A DNA stretch of 64,000 nt from contig NC_052401.1 in NCBI RefSeq assembly GCF_009389715.1, positions 434,001 to 498,000 on the forward strand. Direction: 5' to 3'. Shown here piece by piece: positions 12,201 to 26,400 of this stretch. Numbering within the stretch: position 1 is the stretch's first letter; each line of letters begins with the position of its first letter. Made by a program: the position numbers and the translations under genes. The DNA is from Phoenix dactylifera (lineage: Eukaryota; Streptophyta; Magnoliopsida; Arecales; Arecaceae). Below the pieces are notes generated by a model that was given only the letters and a program-made list of their open reading frames with translations, was not told where the DNA came from and did no database searches.

Positions 12201-15200
12201 ATAAAATCCAGTTCCGTTGTAATCTATGGCCAATGTTCCGGTGATGTCTGTAAATTGGATTGGACCCATGCAATGAGATCATACTGCTAGCATTATTGCA
12301 GGATATATATGGGCGTATCGACCGAGTAAGAGAAGTGATAGATGAGATGGACCAGATAGAAAGAGGCCTATATGTTAGCAATTTGATTAGTGTATGCCTA
12401 CTGTTTTTTTTTTCTTCTTGGTTGAATGAAATATGAAGTGAGGAACTTCCCCCATGCTTTATTAAAGAAATTTTGCAAGGCTAGTAACCAAGGAGAAGAA
12501 GATGAGGTGTTACAAGAGAGGAGAAGACAGCCCGCTGGGGATGGTTTTATGGCAAAGGATTTAACAGATCAAATATTGCTCCACACGGAGGAGTATAGAG
12601 CTTGGTGTAGAACGGAAGAAGTCGAGGCCGTCCTTTCGAAGAAAATCCCGGCAATTACTTTGATGCCATATATGCCACGTAATAGCCCTGTACGATTGAT
12701 CCCATCCTTTTCTGAAGCTTGGTTGAAGTTTCCCGAGGCGGTCTCGGTCCGGGCACCACACAGAGGGCATCTAGAAATGTGTAGCCTACGACTCATGTTA
12801 CAGTAGTGTTTGAAGAAACGTGCAGCCTGCACGGTATTACTGCCAGCTAGTTATTATTTTGGCTAAAAGAGGATTATAAGGGGAAGAGGAAAATATTATT
12901 TCGGAGTGTCGGTGGGGAGATTTCAGGATGCCGAGGATACGGGGAATAAGATGGTGTGAACATCCACTCTGTAGCGGAACTCATATATTATATTATTCAT
13001 GTTCCTGAATAATACGGGGAAGCGAGGTGGCACACGAAGAATAGTTGCACATGGGAGGAACGGATGTTATGGTGGAAATAAAGAGGTGGTGGGTGCCGCA
13101 GCAGCACCTAAATAGCAACCATAAACGGTTGAAGTTTTACCACTTTCGGTTCCTGTTACTGCTGGCGACCTTTTTCTATTTTGAGGAGTAATGGTTATTT
13201 TCTAAATTTGAAAGGTGAAAAAAAAAAAAAAAAGATGGGCAAGGGAAAGGGACCACACGTCACCCTTCCAAGAGAAGAACTTTAAGGCCACAAAATGCAC
13301 TATCCCCGTCATCCCGCTTATGTAATATATATATATATATATATATATTAATTATATGACCTTACAAACAACCCAGCGAGAGGTCTCATTAAAGTAAAAC
13401 CGTTGCTCTCTGGCAAACGAGCCGCTGTGATGCTGAAGTTTGAAAGAGACCATGTACCCCTGCCCGTCTAGTCTCCGCCGCTTAACGTCCTACTTTCTCT
13501 CTACAATAGCTGCAGCGATGGTCCATGTCGAAAGAGCGGGAGGGAATCAGAACCAACCGTGGTGGGGCAGGTTATGTCCCCGGAAATCTAGGCATGCGAG
13601 TGATTGAGGGATTAGGCTGTCGATCTCTTTTGCCTTCCCTAGTTAGTCTCTTAATATTTATTTTATTTTAGATTACATACGCATATGTATGTATGCATGT
13701 GTGTGCGTGTGTGTATATGCAGGATGGGAGATTACAGCTCCGTAAACTTACTATTTACAGAAAGATGAGTTGAGAAGGCAGAGGAGACACGTTGGAAAGA
13801 GCAAAGGGGAAGAGGAAGGATAGGAAAAACCACCGGACAAATATGTGCAAATTAGTAATTGAAAAAAGCGCAGGAAATTAATTAGGAAGACGAAGAATAG
13901 TCAAATGGAGCCACCGACACTCCTTCTCCCTCTCACCTGCTGCGTGGCTGCTGGTGTTAAAAGAGTAGAATAGTCCAACATGAACAACGCGCCCAACCGG
14001 GCCGCTCGCTCACTCGGAGAATCCCACTCTTACTGCTGCTCCATCACATGAACTTAGAAAAGAGGGGGGGAAAAAACAAACAAATTTCTCTCTGCTTTTC
14101 TCTTCAACTCGCGGGGATTAATCGAAAAATTAACTAGGATGCAAGTGTGCGCTGCTAAAATTGGATTCGATTTGATTCATGAGATTAAGAAGGTAAGGGA
14201 ACATAAACTTTGAGAAAAGGGAACACAAAGAAATGGAGGAGTCGTGGTGGGAGGAGGGACAGCAAGAGAGAGAGAGGGGCATACCGAACTTCCAGCGGGC
14301 CTGGACGAGGGCGATCTCGGGGTTATGGACGAGGAAAGGGATGGTGCGGCTAAGGAAGTCGGGCTCCGGCTGGAAGTCGGCGTCGAAGATGGCGACGTAG
14401 TCGCAGTCCTTGACGTAGCTGTGCTTCATGCCCTCCTTGAGCGCCCCGGCCTTGTATCCGTTCCGGTTGTCCCGGATCTCGTACTTGATGTTGATCCCTT
14501 TGCTCGCCCACCTCTTGCACTCCACCTCCACCAGATCCTGCGTGCGTTTTTGCGTTGGTTACTCACACCGCACAGATTTCCGAGCGATCGAACCAAATCA
14601 ATTCGGTGCGAAACTATCGATTGCGTCAATTTAAAAAAGAAAACCATAAAATGCGATTGCTATCTGATCCGGAGCATGATGAAGCAAATGCTGGAGCGAT
14701 CCAAGGACGAAGAAACGAACGATCAAAATTTGAACTTCGCAGCTGAGAAAATTCACGAGGTTTTTCTATTTACAAGGGTAAAGCCAATGGGGTTGTATTA
14801 ATTATGGACCAATCTCGGTTAGCATTAATTACGGAAGTCTCCTCATCATTTTCCACCTCCACAAACGACAGTACTCATCAGACGCCTCGGAACAAGGGGG
14901 ACGAGAGCCCCAAGATCAGAAAGCACAGGATTTCCATGTGAGATGCAATAAAGACGTGGAATAAAATAAGCAGGTTCGGAGATTCAAGGCACACGAACAA
15001 AGGAGAGGGCACTGGGAAACAGAAAAAGCTCTGAGAAATTCACAGCGCATGCACTCGTTTCTAATGCTACCATGAATGTAATAATTAATCTAAGAATAGA
15101 CAAATTCGCCTACCTTAATAACAGGGTCGGTGGAGTCATCAAGCACTTGGATTATGATCCGATCCGACGGCCACGATAGCCCGCATGCGGCTCCGATGGA

Positions 15201-15671
15201 CAGCTGATACACCTGCATATTGTCATCATTACAGCACAAGATTCAGTTAAAATTTTTCTCCGATTAATCTACAAGCCTCGAGGCCCCACCAGGGAGGGCG
15301 GGGAGCGAGGAGGAGGAGGAGTGGAGCGGCGAGAGGGGGACCTCTTTTTCGTTGTACATGGGGATCTGGACGAGGACCATGGGGTAAGCGGAGTTGCCGA
15401 GCTCGAGGTCGTCCCGCATGGGCTCCCATTTGTAGCGCTTCTCGGGCCGCTTCCCTAAGAGTTTGACGATGACGATGACGACGGCCATGTACACCTTCTC
15501 GACGAACAGCATCACCGACATGGCCAGGCAGAGGAACACCGTGAGGCGGAGCAAGGGGACGATAACCGGCGCCTTGATCTGCTGCCACACCAGCCCCATC
15601 TGCTCTGTGATGTCGTCCCGAGCCCCCTGGAGCGTTTCCGGGAGTATCGTCGTCGACGACACCCTCTCCAT
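9294..15671 (-). CDS. CSLA9: Glucomannan 4-beta-mannosyltransferase, cellulose synthase-like A (CSLA9-type)
   Basis: Nine exons (minus strand) join in frame with GT-AG borders: 15671-15342, 15212-15114, 14537-14285, 12046-11936, 11252-11116, 10521-10408, 10327-10128, 9861-9667 and 9456-9294. They give 533 aa, the usual length for CSLA9. CSLA enzymes are Golgi GT2-family polymerases that build (gluco)mannan backbones from GDP-mannose and GDP-glucose. The N-terminal membrane helix is at about 36-57. The GT-A domain has DDSTD at 135-139, DAD at 195-197, TVED at 286-289 and QQHRW at 325-329, so all D, DxD, ED and QxxRW catalytic signatures are intact. Several membrane helices follow from about 355, and the protein ends [11 protein letters not shown]. 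The start at 15671 ([12 protein letters not shown]) matches the family N-terminus; an in-frame upstream extension to 15956 is 5' leader. Intron 3 is long (about 2.2 kb). The gene appears functional. Assignment to CSLA is firm, to the CSLA9 clade likely. Confidence 0.95.
12047..14284 (-). other. Long intron 3 of the CSLA gene
   Basis: This 2.2-kb intron holds no recognisable gene. It has a short (TA)n run near 13325-13349, an A-run near 13219-13233 and several chance ORFs, for example one crossing 12426-12806 on the opposite strand. No clear terminal inverted repeats or target duplications were found. Confidence 0.7.
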
Positions 15672-17400
15672 GGTCTCCCTCGGAGTTGCGGCGGAGGAGG
15701 AGGGCGAAGGCGAAAGAAGAGAAGTATAGAAATGGAAGCGAAGAGGGATGGAATGTCCGGCCGGGAGAATAATGGGGCTGATCTGGAAGGATTTATATGC
15801 GCAAGAAGCGCCCTTCCTGCTTTCCTTTCGTTTCTCTATAAAAATAAAAATTAAAAAAAAAAAAAAAAGAGTCTCGATCTCGTCTCTTTTGATGATTGTT
15901 TGTTTGTTCGGGGCTGGAGGGAGAGGGGGCGTTTGCTGGGAAGCTACGCAAGACAATACTATGGAGCTGGACTGTCGGTCTTTCGCCTCAACGCCTTCCC
16001 AAACAAACCCCAGAGGATTCTGAAAAGGAAAGACTGGCGAGGAGCAGAGTAGGAGAAGAAAGATAGAGAAAAAGAGGGGTTACCAGAAGGATCACTTCAG
16101 GAAACACTCTATTGACCCAGTTCGAGTTGAGATCTAGCCGACACTCACCTAAACACCCATCCCATCAGAGATCCACTCTCGAGATAACAAGGTGCGAACA
16201 ATGCAGGTAGGGAGAAAAAGAGGAAAGGAACAAAGGAAAGCCAACCTCCTCTCTCCCCTGCTGCCACCCCTAAAGATTCAAAATATATACATATACGTAT
16301 TATTATATATGTAGCAGGCCTGGATCCGCTAGCAGCAAGGCAATTTAAAAGAGGGAGGGAGGGAGGGAGGAATAATTAAAAGGGAAGCGTTAGGAAAGAA
16401 AAATAAATAAACAAACAAGGGGACTTTTCTTGCGCGACCAAAAAATATAAGAAGCCTCTTCTCGATTGGGCTTTCCTGAGTTCTTCTCGAACCTTTTTCA
16501 CTTTTCCTCTCTTTTTATAATATATTATATTATATTTTCCTGGTTTCCTTCCTCCCTCCGGCTAATCCTAATGCGAGCTCGGGGAAGGGAGGACGGAGAG
16601 GCATACGGGGAGGGGAGGGAAGGGAAGGGAGAGAAACCCAGAACCCCAGAGTCCTAACTGTAAGGCTATAACCACACGGCCTTAAATAAACAGCCCCGAA
16701 TTAACGCCGTGGTATTTTTATTGTTTTAAACGGGCAACAAGCCAAGGGAGAAAACGAACAAATTAAAGCCGGATCAACGGAGTCCGGAAGAAAAAGGGTT
16801 CGCCCGCTCCCAGCGCGAATCAAGGCCGTCCTCTTCCGCGCCCGAAACTATTTTTTATTGATTTATTTATCCTCCCGGCTCTCTCTTTCCCTTCACTCTA
16901 CCTGATATTTGATTTTTATTTTGCTTTTTCCTTGCTCTCAAGATCAACTGCTCCTGACCATCTGATAACACTCACATCATATGGACCCGGCAAAAAGAAA
17001 AAAAAAAAAGGAAAAGAAGAAAAACAATATTTTTTATTACAATATATAAGCTTGGAATTTGTCTGGAAGATCGCTGAGCGGATGCGGAGATAGACGGGGT
17101 ATGCCCGTGTCGACCACAGCAGTCCTCGCACGCGTCTCGCACGTGCGCACACATGAGGGAGGGTGCCGTTGCCACTTGGCACACCGACGGCTTCGGCATG
17201 TGCGAATCCTTCCAAGGGCAAGGGCAAGGGCAAGGGCAATGGCAAACAATTTGGCCGGTACACACCCGGAGGCTTGCCTCGTGTAAGAAGGGACATCACA
17301 TGCCTATGGTCCCACGCAACGCAAGGGGGCGGTGTTCTTTTTACCCAACCGCAGAAACCCATCAGCGTTTGCGGCGAAGGAAAATGCTAAACTAACGCGA
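15672..17400 (-). promoter_or_regulatory. CSLA 5' leader and promoter region
   Basis: This is the upstream flank of the CSLA start codon. It is rich in purine/pyrimidine runs, with GGGA repeats at about 16350-16370 and 16585-16640 and an AT-rich block at 16515-16545. No TATA box or transcription start can be fixed from sequence alone. A short hexamer repeat lies at 17213-17239. Confidence 0.4.
17213..17239 (+). repeat. (CAAGGG)n microsatellite
   Basis: About four copies of CAAGGG occur in tandem, followed by a degenerate CAATGG copy. The overlapping ORFs (68-148 codons, both strands) read through this repeat and are not supported as genes. Confidence 0.85.
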
Positions 17401-20400
17401 AGATGGGGAGGTGGATGACTTTGAGGAATCAAACAATAAAAAAAGAGAAGGTTAGCACATGTAACGGTTGCAAAGGATCACATGCCAAGGCGGCGGCTCT
17501 CGGCAAGCAAAATTTTTGGAGCACTGTAAAATTGTCTTGCTCATCAAGCCCCTTATTTCGTTGAAAACTAACAATGCCATAGGTGCTTGAAAAAAAAAAA
17601 TCAAACTATGAAAAGTATTTGTATATAAAATTAGTGAACATTATGTTATATGTTATAGTTGCAAGAGAGTGTCACCGTCAAGCATCTTCTTTCTTTGCAG
17701 AGATTTTATTGTTCAAAAAATTTCCACTGTTCTATATATATTATATCAAAGTGCATGAAAGATTAGGAAAACAAGTATGAAATACTGGAGAAAATTTTAT
17801 CATGTAATTATAAAACTTTAGTTTTGGATTTTTCTAATCATTTTTCTCCCTTCAACGTACAAATTACTTCCATATTATAGTTTTTGTACTCCATTACCAT
17901 TTTCTTTATCTAAACATCAAGCCGTGGAAGAGTAAAATGATACATACTAGCTAGTTAGGAAACACAACATGCGATTGAATATTTACGCATAGCTGTCAAT
18001 ATATACCTATTATTATTAAGAAAACAGGATTGCATCTCAATGGCAATGAATTTTCTATAATCCAAGTTGTACGACATTCCTACCATTTCCATTCACGATA
18101 AATCTTGATAGGCCAGAAAAGAAAACCAAAATCTACAATAAACTAGATGTGTAAAAATTTGCCATGTAATTCAGTTGCGGTGATTTCTTGTTATTAGGGT
18201 CGTAAAAGGATTTTTAGTCATCTATAGCATGTCACATCTCATCGAAGCCAAAAATGAATATGGGGTGGTTAAAAAATATGGTAAGAGTGCTTGTTTGTAT
18301 CTAATTTTGATGTCTTGTCGAAAAACAGGATTGTCCGCATATCTCATATGGCTGATGAATAGATAGCCAACATCACAAACACCATAAGGAGTCTTAAAAA
18401 GTAGCTTATGACGTTATTCCTATTAACAAGGCTAAGGTTGCTTGGTTGACTAGATTATGGTTGCCTATAACTGGCCTCTACTGATACTTGGCTTGTAGCG
18501 TGTAAGCCAATGTACGTATGCCAGTTAACTATGTTAGGAAAGGGATAGCCGCACTACCACATATTTTACTTTAAAAGAAAGAAAGAAAAAGATTTGCATG
18601 TTTCTACAAATAATTATAAACAATCACATATTTTCACCTCTCCATGGCTCCATTATGATAGAGCCAAGTAATTCAAATGTCACATGAATATAGGTTAGCT
18701 TTAATAAGCGATAATAAGATATATTTCTATCTAATGCCAATACACCATATATGGACTTGCTAATAGAAGCTTATATATTAATTACAAAAACTTCATTGAG
18801 ATTAAAGGTAAATTATATTTACAGCTAATAATTTGAGAACTTTTGAGGTTTATCTTTATCCAACACTTTAACTCATAACTTAATATAATATTAGTCAAAC
18901 CGTTGGTCTTAAATGAGATCCAAATGCCACGTTTGAAAAAAAAATAGAAAATAATCTAAGTAATCTTAATTGACATATAAGATAAATGGTTTTGCTAATC
19001 CTATAAATTTAATTAGGTACACAAATAGATTTTACAAATTATTGGATATAAGTATAATAATAATAAATTTTAAAAGGTTTTTCTAATTTACTCTTAATTT
19101 TAAGTAGAGTTTCGATGTTCAGTCCAGGTCGATGTAACTTTCTTGCATCCTGCTACTGAACAGTAACCTTTTTATCTTATCATGCATCATGGAATTACTT
19201 GTATTGAGACATCAAGCTAGCAGCATTGGTTCATCACCATCCGCTTCCACTATGAAGAATGTACGATGGAAGATCACGATTGGAATTAAGCATGATGAGT
19301 TGGATTCGTTAACCTACATATCTTCGAGTTACGTCCCGTACATTTACGTGCATTAGTATCATTAAAATATCGGAAATCTGCGTGCAAAGTTCTTTTGAAG
19401 GCCATTGAAAGCTCGATACATAAAGAAGGTTATATATGATGCCTAGCGGAAGACCGCCATGACTTGATTAAAATTAATTAAATATTGTAAGGACGGCATC
19501 TGTCCACAAATGAATGAATAGACTTTAATTAATTGTTTTCTTGAATGAATGACGAGTTTATAGATATCATTTCAGCCTCTATAAATTTTAAACTAGATCC
19601 ATTTTTTAAATTAAGCAGCCGGGAAAGTAGAATAAAAAACACGTTGAAAACAAGGGCGGCTGGTGGCGTTGCGACATCTAAAATGGAAAGATGCATGCAG
19701 TCTCGTCCAACCAGACTACTTTGTTCTACAGGGGTTTGATTAGATGATTAGATGATTAGATGATCATTTGGTCAGACTGGGCATGCAGGAGTTCTGTCCC
19801 CACTAATCATGCTGCACTTTGCTTGATTAAGCTTTCTATACTTTGAGAATTTATGGATAATTTGCGAGTTGGACAGGCGCGATGATTCTTTAGCTTCGCT
19901 GCTGCCAAATGCCTCTTCTGTTTCTCCCGAAATAATAACCTCGGAAGGAAGCAGCGAATGCAACAGAATATCTCACGCAAGCACGCAAGCAACTTATTGT
20001 AGGGGGCGACCGTGGGGATCCGTTTTATAACGTTTTTGTGCGCAGAGCTGCTAGCAAAATTTCCGGGATCGACAGGCCAGCCTTAATGCAACTGCTATTT
20101 TTGTGGTGTTCGCCACTGTTTTTTATTTTTTTTTATTTTTGGTACACCAGCAGCTCATACTAATCTTGCATGAGCATTGCCTACTGAGTTAAGGGACATA
20201 ATACTCCATAACGGTGGAGGGACAGGTACACAACGGATCTAAAGAATCTCTGCAGAATGATGAGCAGCAAAGATAGCGGCCCAGCCAGTACTACTTTGTA
20301 TTCTTCCTATGGCATTCCTATGCCAATTTGGCAACGAGGTGCAGCATGCACCAGTAGATGGCCAAAAATGAGAGCTCAGAGAATATACGGTGCTGCAGGA

Positions 20401-23400
20401 CCGGCATCTTGTCATCTGTTTTCTGCGAGCAGTCCACTGTTGGCTATTTATCAGATGGGTAAAACCTACATGCATGGTCGGCAAGGGAACTAACTACTAG
20501 GATTATAGGAGTCGTGTACCTAACCAATGCTTTCAAACTAGTTGTTTAAGTGCAAAGAGGGAGGGCATATGATCCTCTCCTCCTCTTCACACTTAAACTA
20601 ATGACTTGCAGTTCGAATAATTGAGGTGGCAAATAGGAGTCCAACCAGGGGTGGTGGGGAAAAGCCATTGCCGACAGGTAGCCGGTGGGTGAGGTGTCAG
20701 GCTTCTAGCTAGTATGCATATAACCCCACAACCCCCTTTTTTTCCTAGGCTACTCTCCCTCGTATCAAGATCTGAATATGACATCGTTAGCCATATTATT
20801 TAGCTTTCTAATTCGCTCTCAAACAGTGCTAATTATTTGTTGGACCATGTCCGCTGCAGAGTTGGTGGATAAATCCAACCACGAAGTCGCACGCACGAAG
20901 ACGCGTGTATCGTGTGCTTATCCGTTTTACCCAGCTTTGTGCTTTCACTCGAGGTTTTATATACATATATATACATAAATGTTGTAGTCTAAAACTTGAG
21001 ATTGGACAGGCAAAATATAATTACAAGCATGCAGAGTTGAGTGTTGCTAGGAACAAGAACTAGTTAGGTAATCGGTATATATTTAGGATCTTTTCATCGC
21101 GCTTTTTAATTTTTGTTTCTTTTCAACAGTTTGATGGTCTACATTTTTTTGGTTGCTGCCTGTTAACAAAACAATAGGCTGAGATAAATGAAGGAGGGTT
21201 TGGTTAGTCTGTTTGTTGTTGTCTTGTTGATGATAGGGGGGCAATGCACGCGCGTACATTACGTATGTATTTATCTACGTATGTACAGAAAAAATTGCAC
21301 TCGTAGTATATAAAGAACAATAACAAGCTTTCACTTAGGGTCAATGGGCCAATGGCAGATCGTGCTCTCGAGCCTTGGAATATGCTGATGCAAGAACACC
21401 TGCAATCTCAGAGGAGACGTGCGATTACCGCATTCTCTTGCCTTGTTCATGCTTAATTGCGTTGAAGTTTGAATAGCGTCTCATCTGTCCACAAATGGCT
21501 CTCAGACGCGACCCTGGACTGGAGGTACCAGAAAGAAACCGATGGGTAAAATTCTACTTGATTGGCTATTTTTTTTATTTTATATTTGAATAAAGAAAAA
21601 GTAGAAGAGAAATAATGAGGAGATTACAACAATAATTTAAATTCAAAAATTAAATTTAAATAGAGGGCTTTAAGGTATGTTATTACTAAGCATGCATCCC
21701 AAACCAGTAACTGAGCAACGAAAGTTGAAATTGATGCTCAAAAGACACAATTTAACAGCAAGCTCAGGATCAAATTAATGAGGCAATTCTTGAGGCGTTA
21801 CGCATTCTGGGCAAATATTGGATGGGGGTCGGAGTCTGGGGACCCTATATGCATGGTGCCCATGGCATGTAGGTGACCTTCACCAACGCACGTCCAACCT
21901 GAACTCAGCGCAATACTTCTGAGATGGAAGACGCGTGCAACGTGAGAACAATATCCCTTGATTTTAATTACTTTGTTTTCTCTTTTCCCCATAGGTTGGT
22001 TGCAACTTTAATTTGTTTTTTTTTGTTTCCTCAACCACATTGTTTTCATTTCTCTCTCACGGCTAACCTAAATTTTCACTTCCGTGATCAATCACTTGTA
22101 TATATATTTTTTGCCACATTCCTAGCTGCAACTGGCAGGCCTACCAAACAAAAGACAATATTCTCGGACGTACACTTCCTGACCTGACTCGACTTGCGAC
22201 CAAGCATCGGCAGGGAAGGAATCTATCCTCAAAGAATTTATCACCCGGATGCTGATCATGCTAGCCTTCAGATGCCATGACGCTGCCCGTTTTTCTTGCT
22301 CACCCTCGCACGCCTTCAAAACCCTGTTTCGGGCGTACGGGCATGAAGACTATTATCTCTTGCGGTCGGGTTAATTCCATCGCTAACAATGAACTCAAGA
22401 TCGCCAAAAGTTACGAGTACCAACACAGAACAAGACTGCTATATATGCTGGGCCAGCGTCATAACCATAGATTAGAAGTAAACAAACCAAAGTACCAAAA
22501 CTACCCGTTACGTAACGGAACCCCAGTCCGACATCTTCTCCCTTTCTTTATCATCTCCTTTGGTATACATTTGGCAAACAATTTGTGCAGCTTGATTCAC
22601 TTTGCTTAACATATGGCTGTACGCAATAATAAAACGGGCTCTTCAACACTTCCATTTGCTTAATAAATAAAATAAGCACTGAGGGGAAACTGACTGGCCT
22701 CCTATTTTATACCTCTCATCTTTTTTCTATTGGAAGGTCAATGCAGTGATCTACTAATTTTTGCAAAACTGACCGAACAAGGCAAGATTGGAGAGGGGGG
22801 GAGGCGTCTCTGGGTGACAAAATAATGAGGTGACAAAAATATAAAACATCAACTATAATTAGAAAAAAAGATATAAATATATAACAGCAACCAGAACGGG
22901 AAATCCTCGTCTATACATATGGACTCCTCTTTTTGAATAGCTTTTCTTATTGTAAAGACATCTGTGAAATTTGGACCGCGCTTCTTTTAAGTAGTTGGAG
23001 GACATACGTGATCTTGCTCGTTATTTTGATAGATCGCAGTAGCGATGTCTTTCTATGTTTGAGAAACCTTGTCGTGTGGAAGAAGGTGGGTCCCTAAATT
23101 TTGATCGGCAGAAGCGATGCTACGATGAGATTTTCTTTTTCAGTCATGCTTGCATAATTAGCTCTTCTAAAAATAGAAACATATATAATAGCAGCGATAT
23201 CTCATATCAACTATATATATATTTTTTCTTTGTTTTGAGAGCAGTCGCGGAGATGCTACCATCCCAAGTGTAGCAGCTCGGAAACTTCCCTGGCACGAAG
23301 GGCATTTCGTACTGCCATCCAAAAAAGGTAGCCTTTTGACTCGCTAGCAGGTAGCCTAAAAGCCCTAGTCCAAAACATATATAGCTAGCAAGATGAAAAT

Positions 23401-26400
23401 TACAATTATATCACATAACTTTTTATGCGAGACTTTGTATTATATCAGGATAACGCATTCAAAAGAGCATTGCGATGGGCCAAACAATTTTTCTATGAAA
23501 AAAGTAATGCAAACCTTCCTTTTATATAATGAACTTAATGCTTTTTTTTTTTTTTTTTTTCAGTTCAAGGTTAACTAGACTAGATGTGTACGTAGTATTA
23601 TTTGGAAAGCTATGTTAATTGTGAAAGATGGAGGATGCCCTTTGCCTCTAGCTGGACAGCATATGTTGAGAGATTTGTCATAGGAATTTTCATGTTATCT
23701 AGCTAGAACGTACGCCAAGGTGAATATGTCATAGTCGTCTGTAGCTGCTGCCATACATATGAGCCAGGATGATTAATAATGCTGTCTCATCATCCTTATC
23801 AATCTTGCCTTCCAATAAAAAGCAACATATTTCTAGAAAGAAAAAAATAAAAAACAATATTTTCCAATATGAGGCAAGCTTGCGTCATCATGTCGATAGC
23901 TGCCAAGGTAAAGGGGAAGTTTCCTTCTTTTTATGGTGTGCCCCCCTTCCCGACCTTACAGGAATATATATTTATATAATGCGGCTTGATGCAAGGGGTT
24001 GTGATTCTCTTGTTAAATCTTGGATAGATCATTAACAGCTTAAATTTTTGGAGTCAACAGGTAAGTACGTAAATATCAAACAAGCAAGTTCTATAATTAT
24101 GAATCTCCCGGAAAGAAAAGAAAAAAACCGTATAATTGAGAAGCTATAGTTGTTAATTAGGTGTTTGGTCCCAAAGAAGAAGTTGTTTTCCGAGGCAACC
24201 CCCTCCGCATCTTGTGCCAAACCAGGAAGGTTTTGGTTTCCACCGACGAGCGAGTGGTTGCGGGAGTGTCGGTTCGTGGGCTCCGGTAGGGGATTGCTGT
24301 ATCTGGATCCGAAGTGATTGGCTAACCGCTTCCAATCGGAACGCAATAATGAAGCAGACTGCGCGAGGGATATCCGCACATGCACCAAGGAAGACCCTCG
24401 TGAAGCCTCACATGGCCTCTTCCTTTCCCGTCCCGTTGCTTTCTCAGACTTCAATCCCTGCGGCACGCCTCTCTCTCCCTTGCGTTCTCAGCGGGACATT
24501 ATAATTAACCAACCGAGGCGATTTTGGCTCAAATTAATGTCTAAAGTTGACCCTCTTCTTCAGCTTCGCATGTCTCCCTTTTTCCTATTACTAACACCAC
24601 AGCGGAGTTACGTTTCGGATTAGGTGGGTCGATGCTGTGTGCGCGGCGGCAAACAAAGCCCGTCCGCCAACCAGCCCCCTTCTTTAGTGGCACCAATTGC
24701 GGAATTATGGTGCTCATCATGTTTAGCCAATTACGCTTGGGTTTCTTATACTTCCTAGCAAGTCATTTTCACCCTTAATTTCCTGAGCGCAAGTGCCCGA
24801 AAGATCTCCCATGCATCAACGGAGGACGATAAAAAAAAAAAAAAGGCATCCAACAATGAGAAGATACCACGCAAGAAGATCTCGCTGCATGCATCCTCTT
24901 AACAAAGCATTTGAGCATTTCAATGAATGTTAAATATATAAAACCGCAATGCGCGGCTGCGCGCATGACGACAGTGTGCGTCGGACGGAGATCGTACGAG
25001 TAATGCTGCAGTTTCCAGTTGGCTCTCTTAGGTGGCTGCGGATTCGGCTTGGGATGACGCGCTGTATAATTTGATCGACGGGAAGGGGGGGCCTCGAAAT
25101 GGGACACCGACTATTTTCTGCCCTTGATGGCGACGAATTCTTTTGATGAGGGCAATGGAATCATTATAGGTGGGAGGAGCACAGAAAAAATTGCACCTCA
25201 ATTAAATCAGGCTACATCAAGCATGAATGAAATGTTTCCTGACAAAATTACGACTGATATAGTGAGCGTCCACCGAACTCACAACGTGATCCGAACAACT
25301 CTTACTGCCGATCATCATGTATTCTTTCCGATGATCGATGAGGTAACGATGTGAGGCTTTATGTATTTTAAAAGGAGAACGATGCTTATGTGAGATGGAT
25401 GAATGACTAATCAATGAAAGAATGTCCCGGAGAGCCAGTGGCTTCAGAAATTTGAGTTAAGTGGCCTCTTTATTTACCTTGTAGAGGACAAACTGTTTTC
25501 ACCCACTGCGAGGTGAATTTTGACTTGCGAAAGGAAATTAATCGTGAGATGCAATCTGATGGACTTCATTAACATCATAGAGATCTCTATTAGACTACTG
25601 AAGAGCATTTACACGTAAGCTTTGTTGCCATACAAAATGACTGTAAATTAAAGCCAACTTAGTAGACAAATGGGAAAGGAGATAATTGTGAACCTCTTCC
25701 AGGAGTATGTGGTCCACGCCAATTGAGAAAGGGAACTACATCCACATATTTGTCGGTCTTGGCTGAAAAAAAACAAGGCCATTAATGATGGCATGACTGG
25801 TGGCTCATACTTGACGGACTCGGCGGAGCTAAATTTATAAAAAAAATATTCATATATTGGCCTCATGGTGTAAGTCAGGATATTCCCATTTTACATGTAG
25901 ATGGCATCCGGCTTTGATGAAGCCATGGGGGAGCAATTTAATGAAATGTGCCAAGCACTAGTTCGACACGATTTCTCCCGTGAGAGACCTAAATCAGAAC
26001 ATGTAACATTTGTCCAAAGTTTGTCCTTTCGTCCAAGATCAGAGAATCGCATGATACACTCCATCCTTGCGGAGCCATCTGGCGGAGTCCCCTACCGCCG
26101 ACACTTGCACCACTCTCCGACGTTTAATTCTGAACAACTGGTACGTACATGGTCTTGTGAGGCCACTGGTTTGCAGCCAATGGGCTCTTTGACCGCTGAG
26201 AGTTGACCTCCCCTTTTTTTTTTCCCCCACTCCCCTTGGTTGCCCATGTGGATCGGCAGCAGCAAATTGGATCCACTCTTCAATTAATGAAGTACTCGTG
26301 CAGCACATGCCGCAATGCACCAAGACTTACCACCGACGAGTCGTCGAAAATTAAAAAAAAAAGGACCGACGATGCGCGGTCATGGCAAAGGGAAGGTAGT

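Noticed and set aside
15264..15956. 230-codon ORF with an N-terminal extension of CSLA
   Set aside because: The family start is at 15671. Upstream residues are low-complexity leader, and the ORF's 3' end runs into intron 1 past the GT donor.
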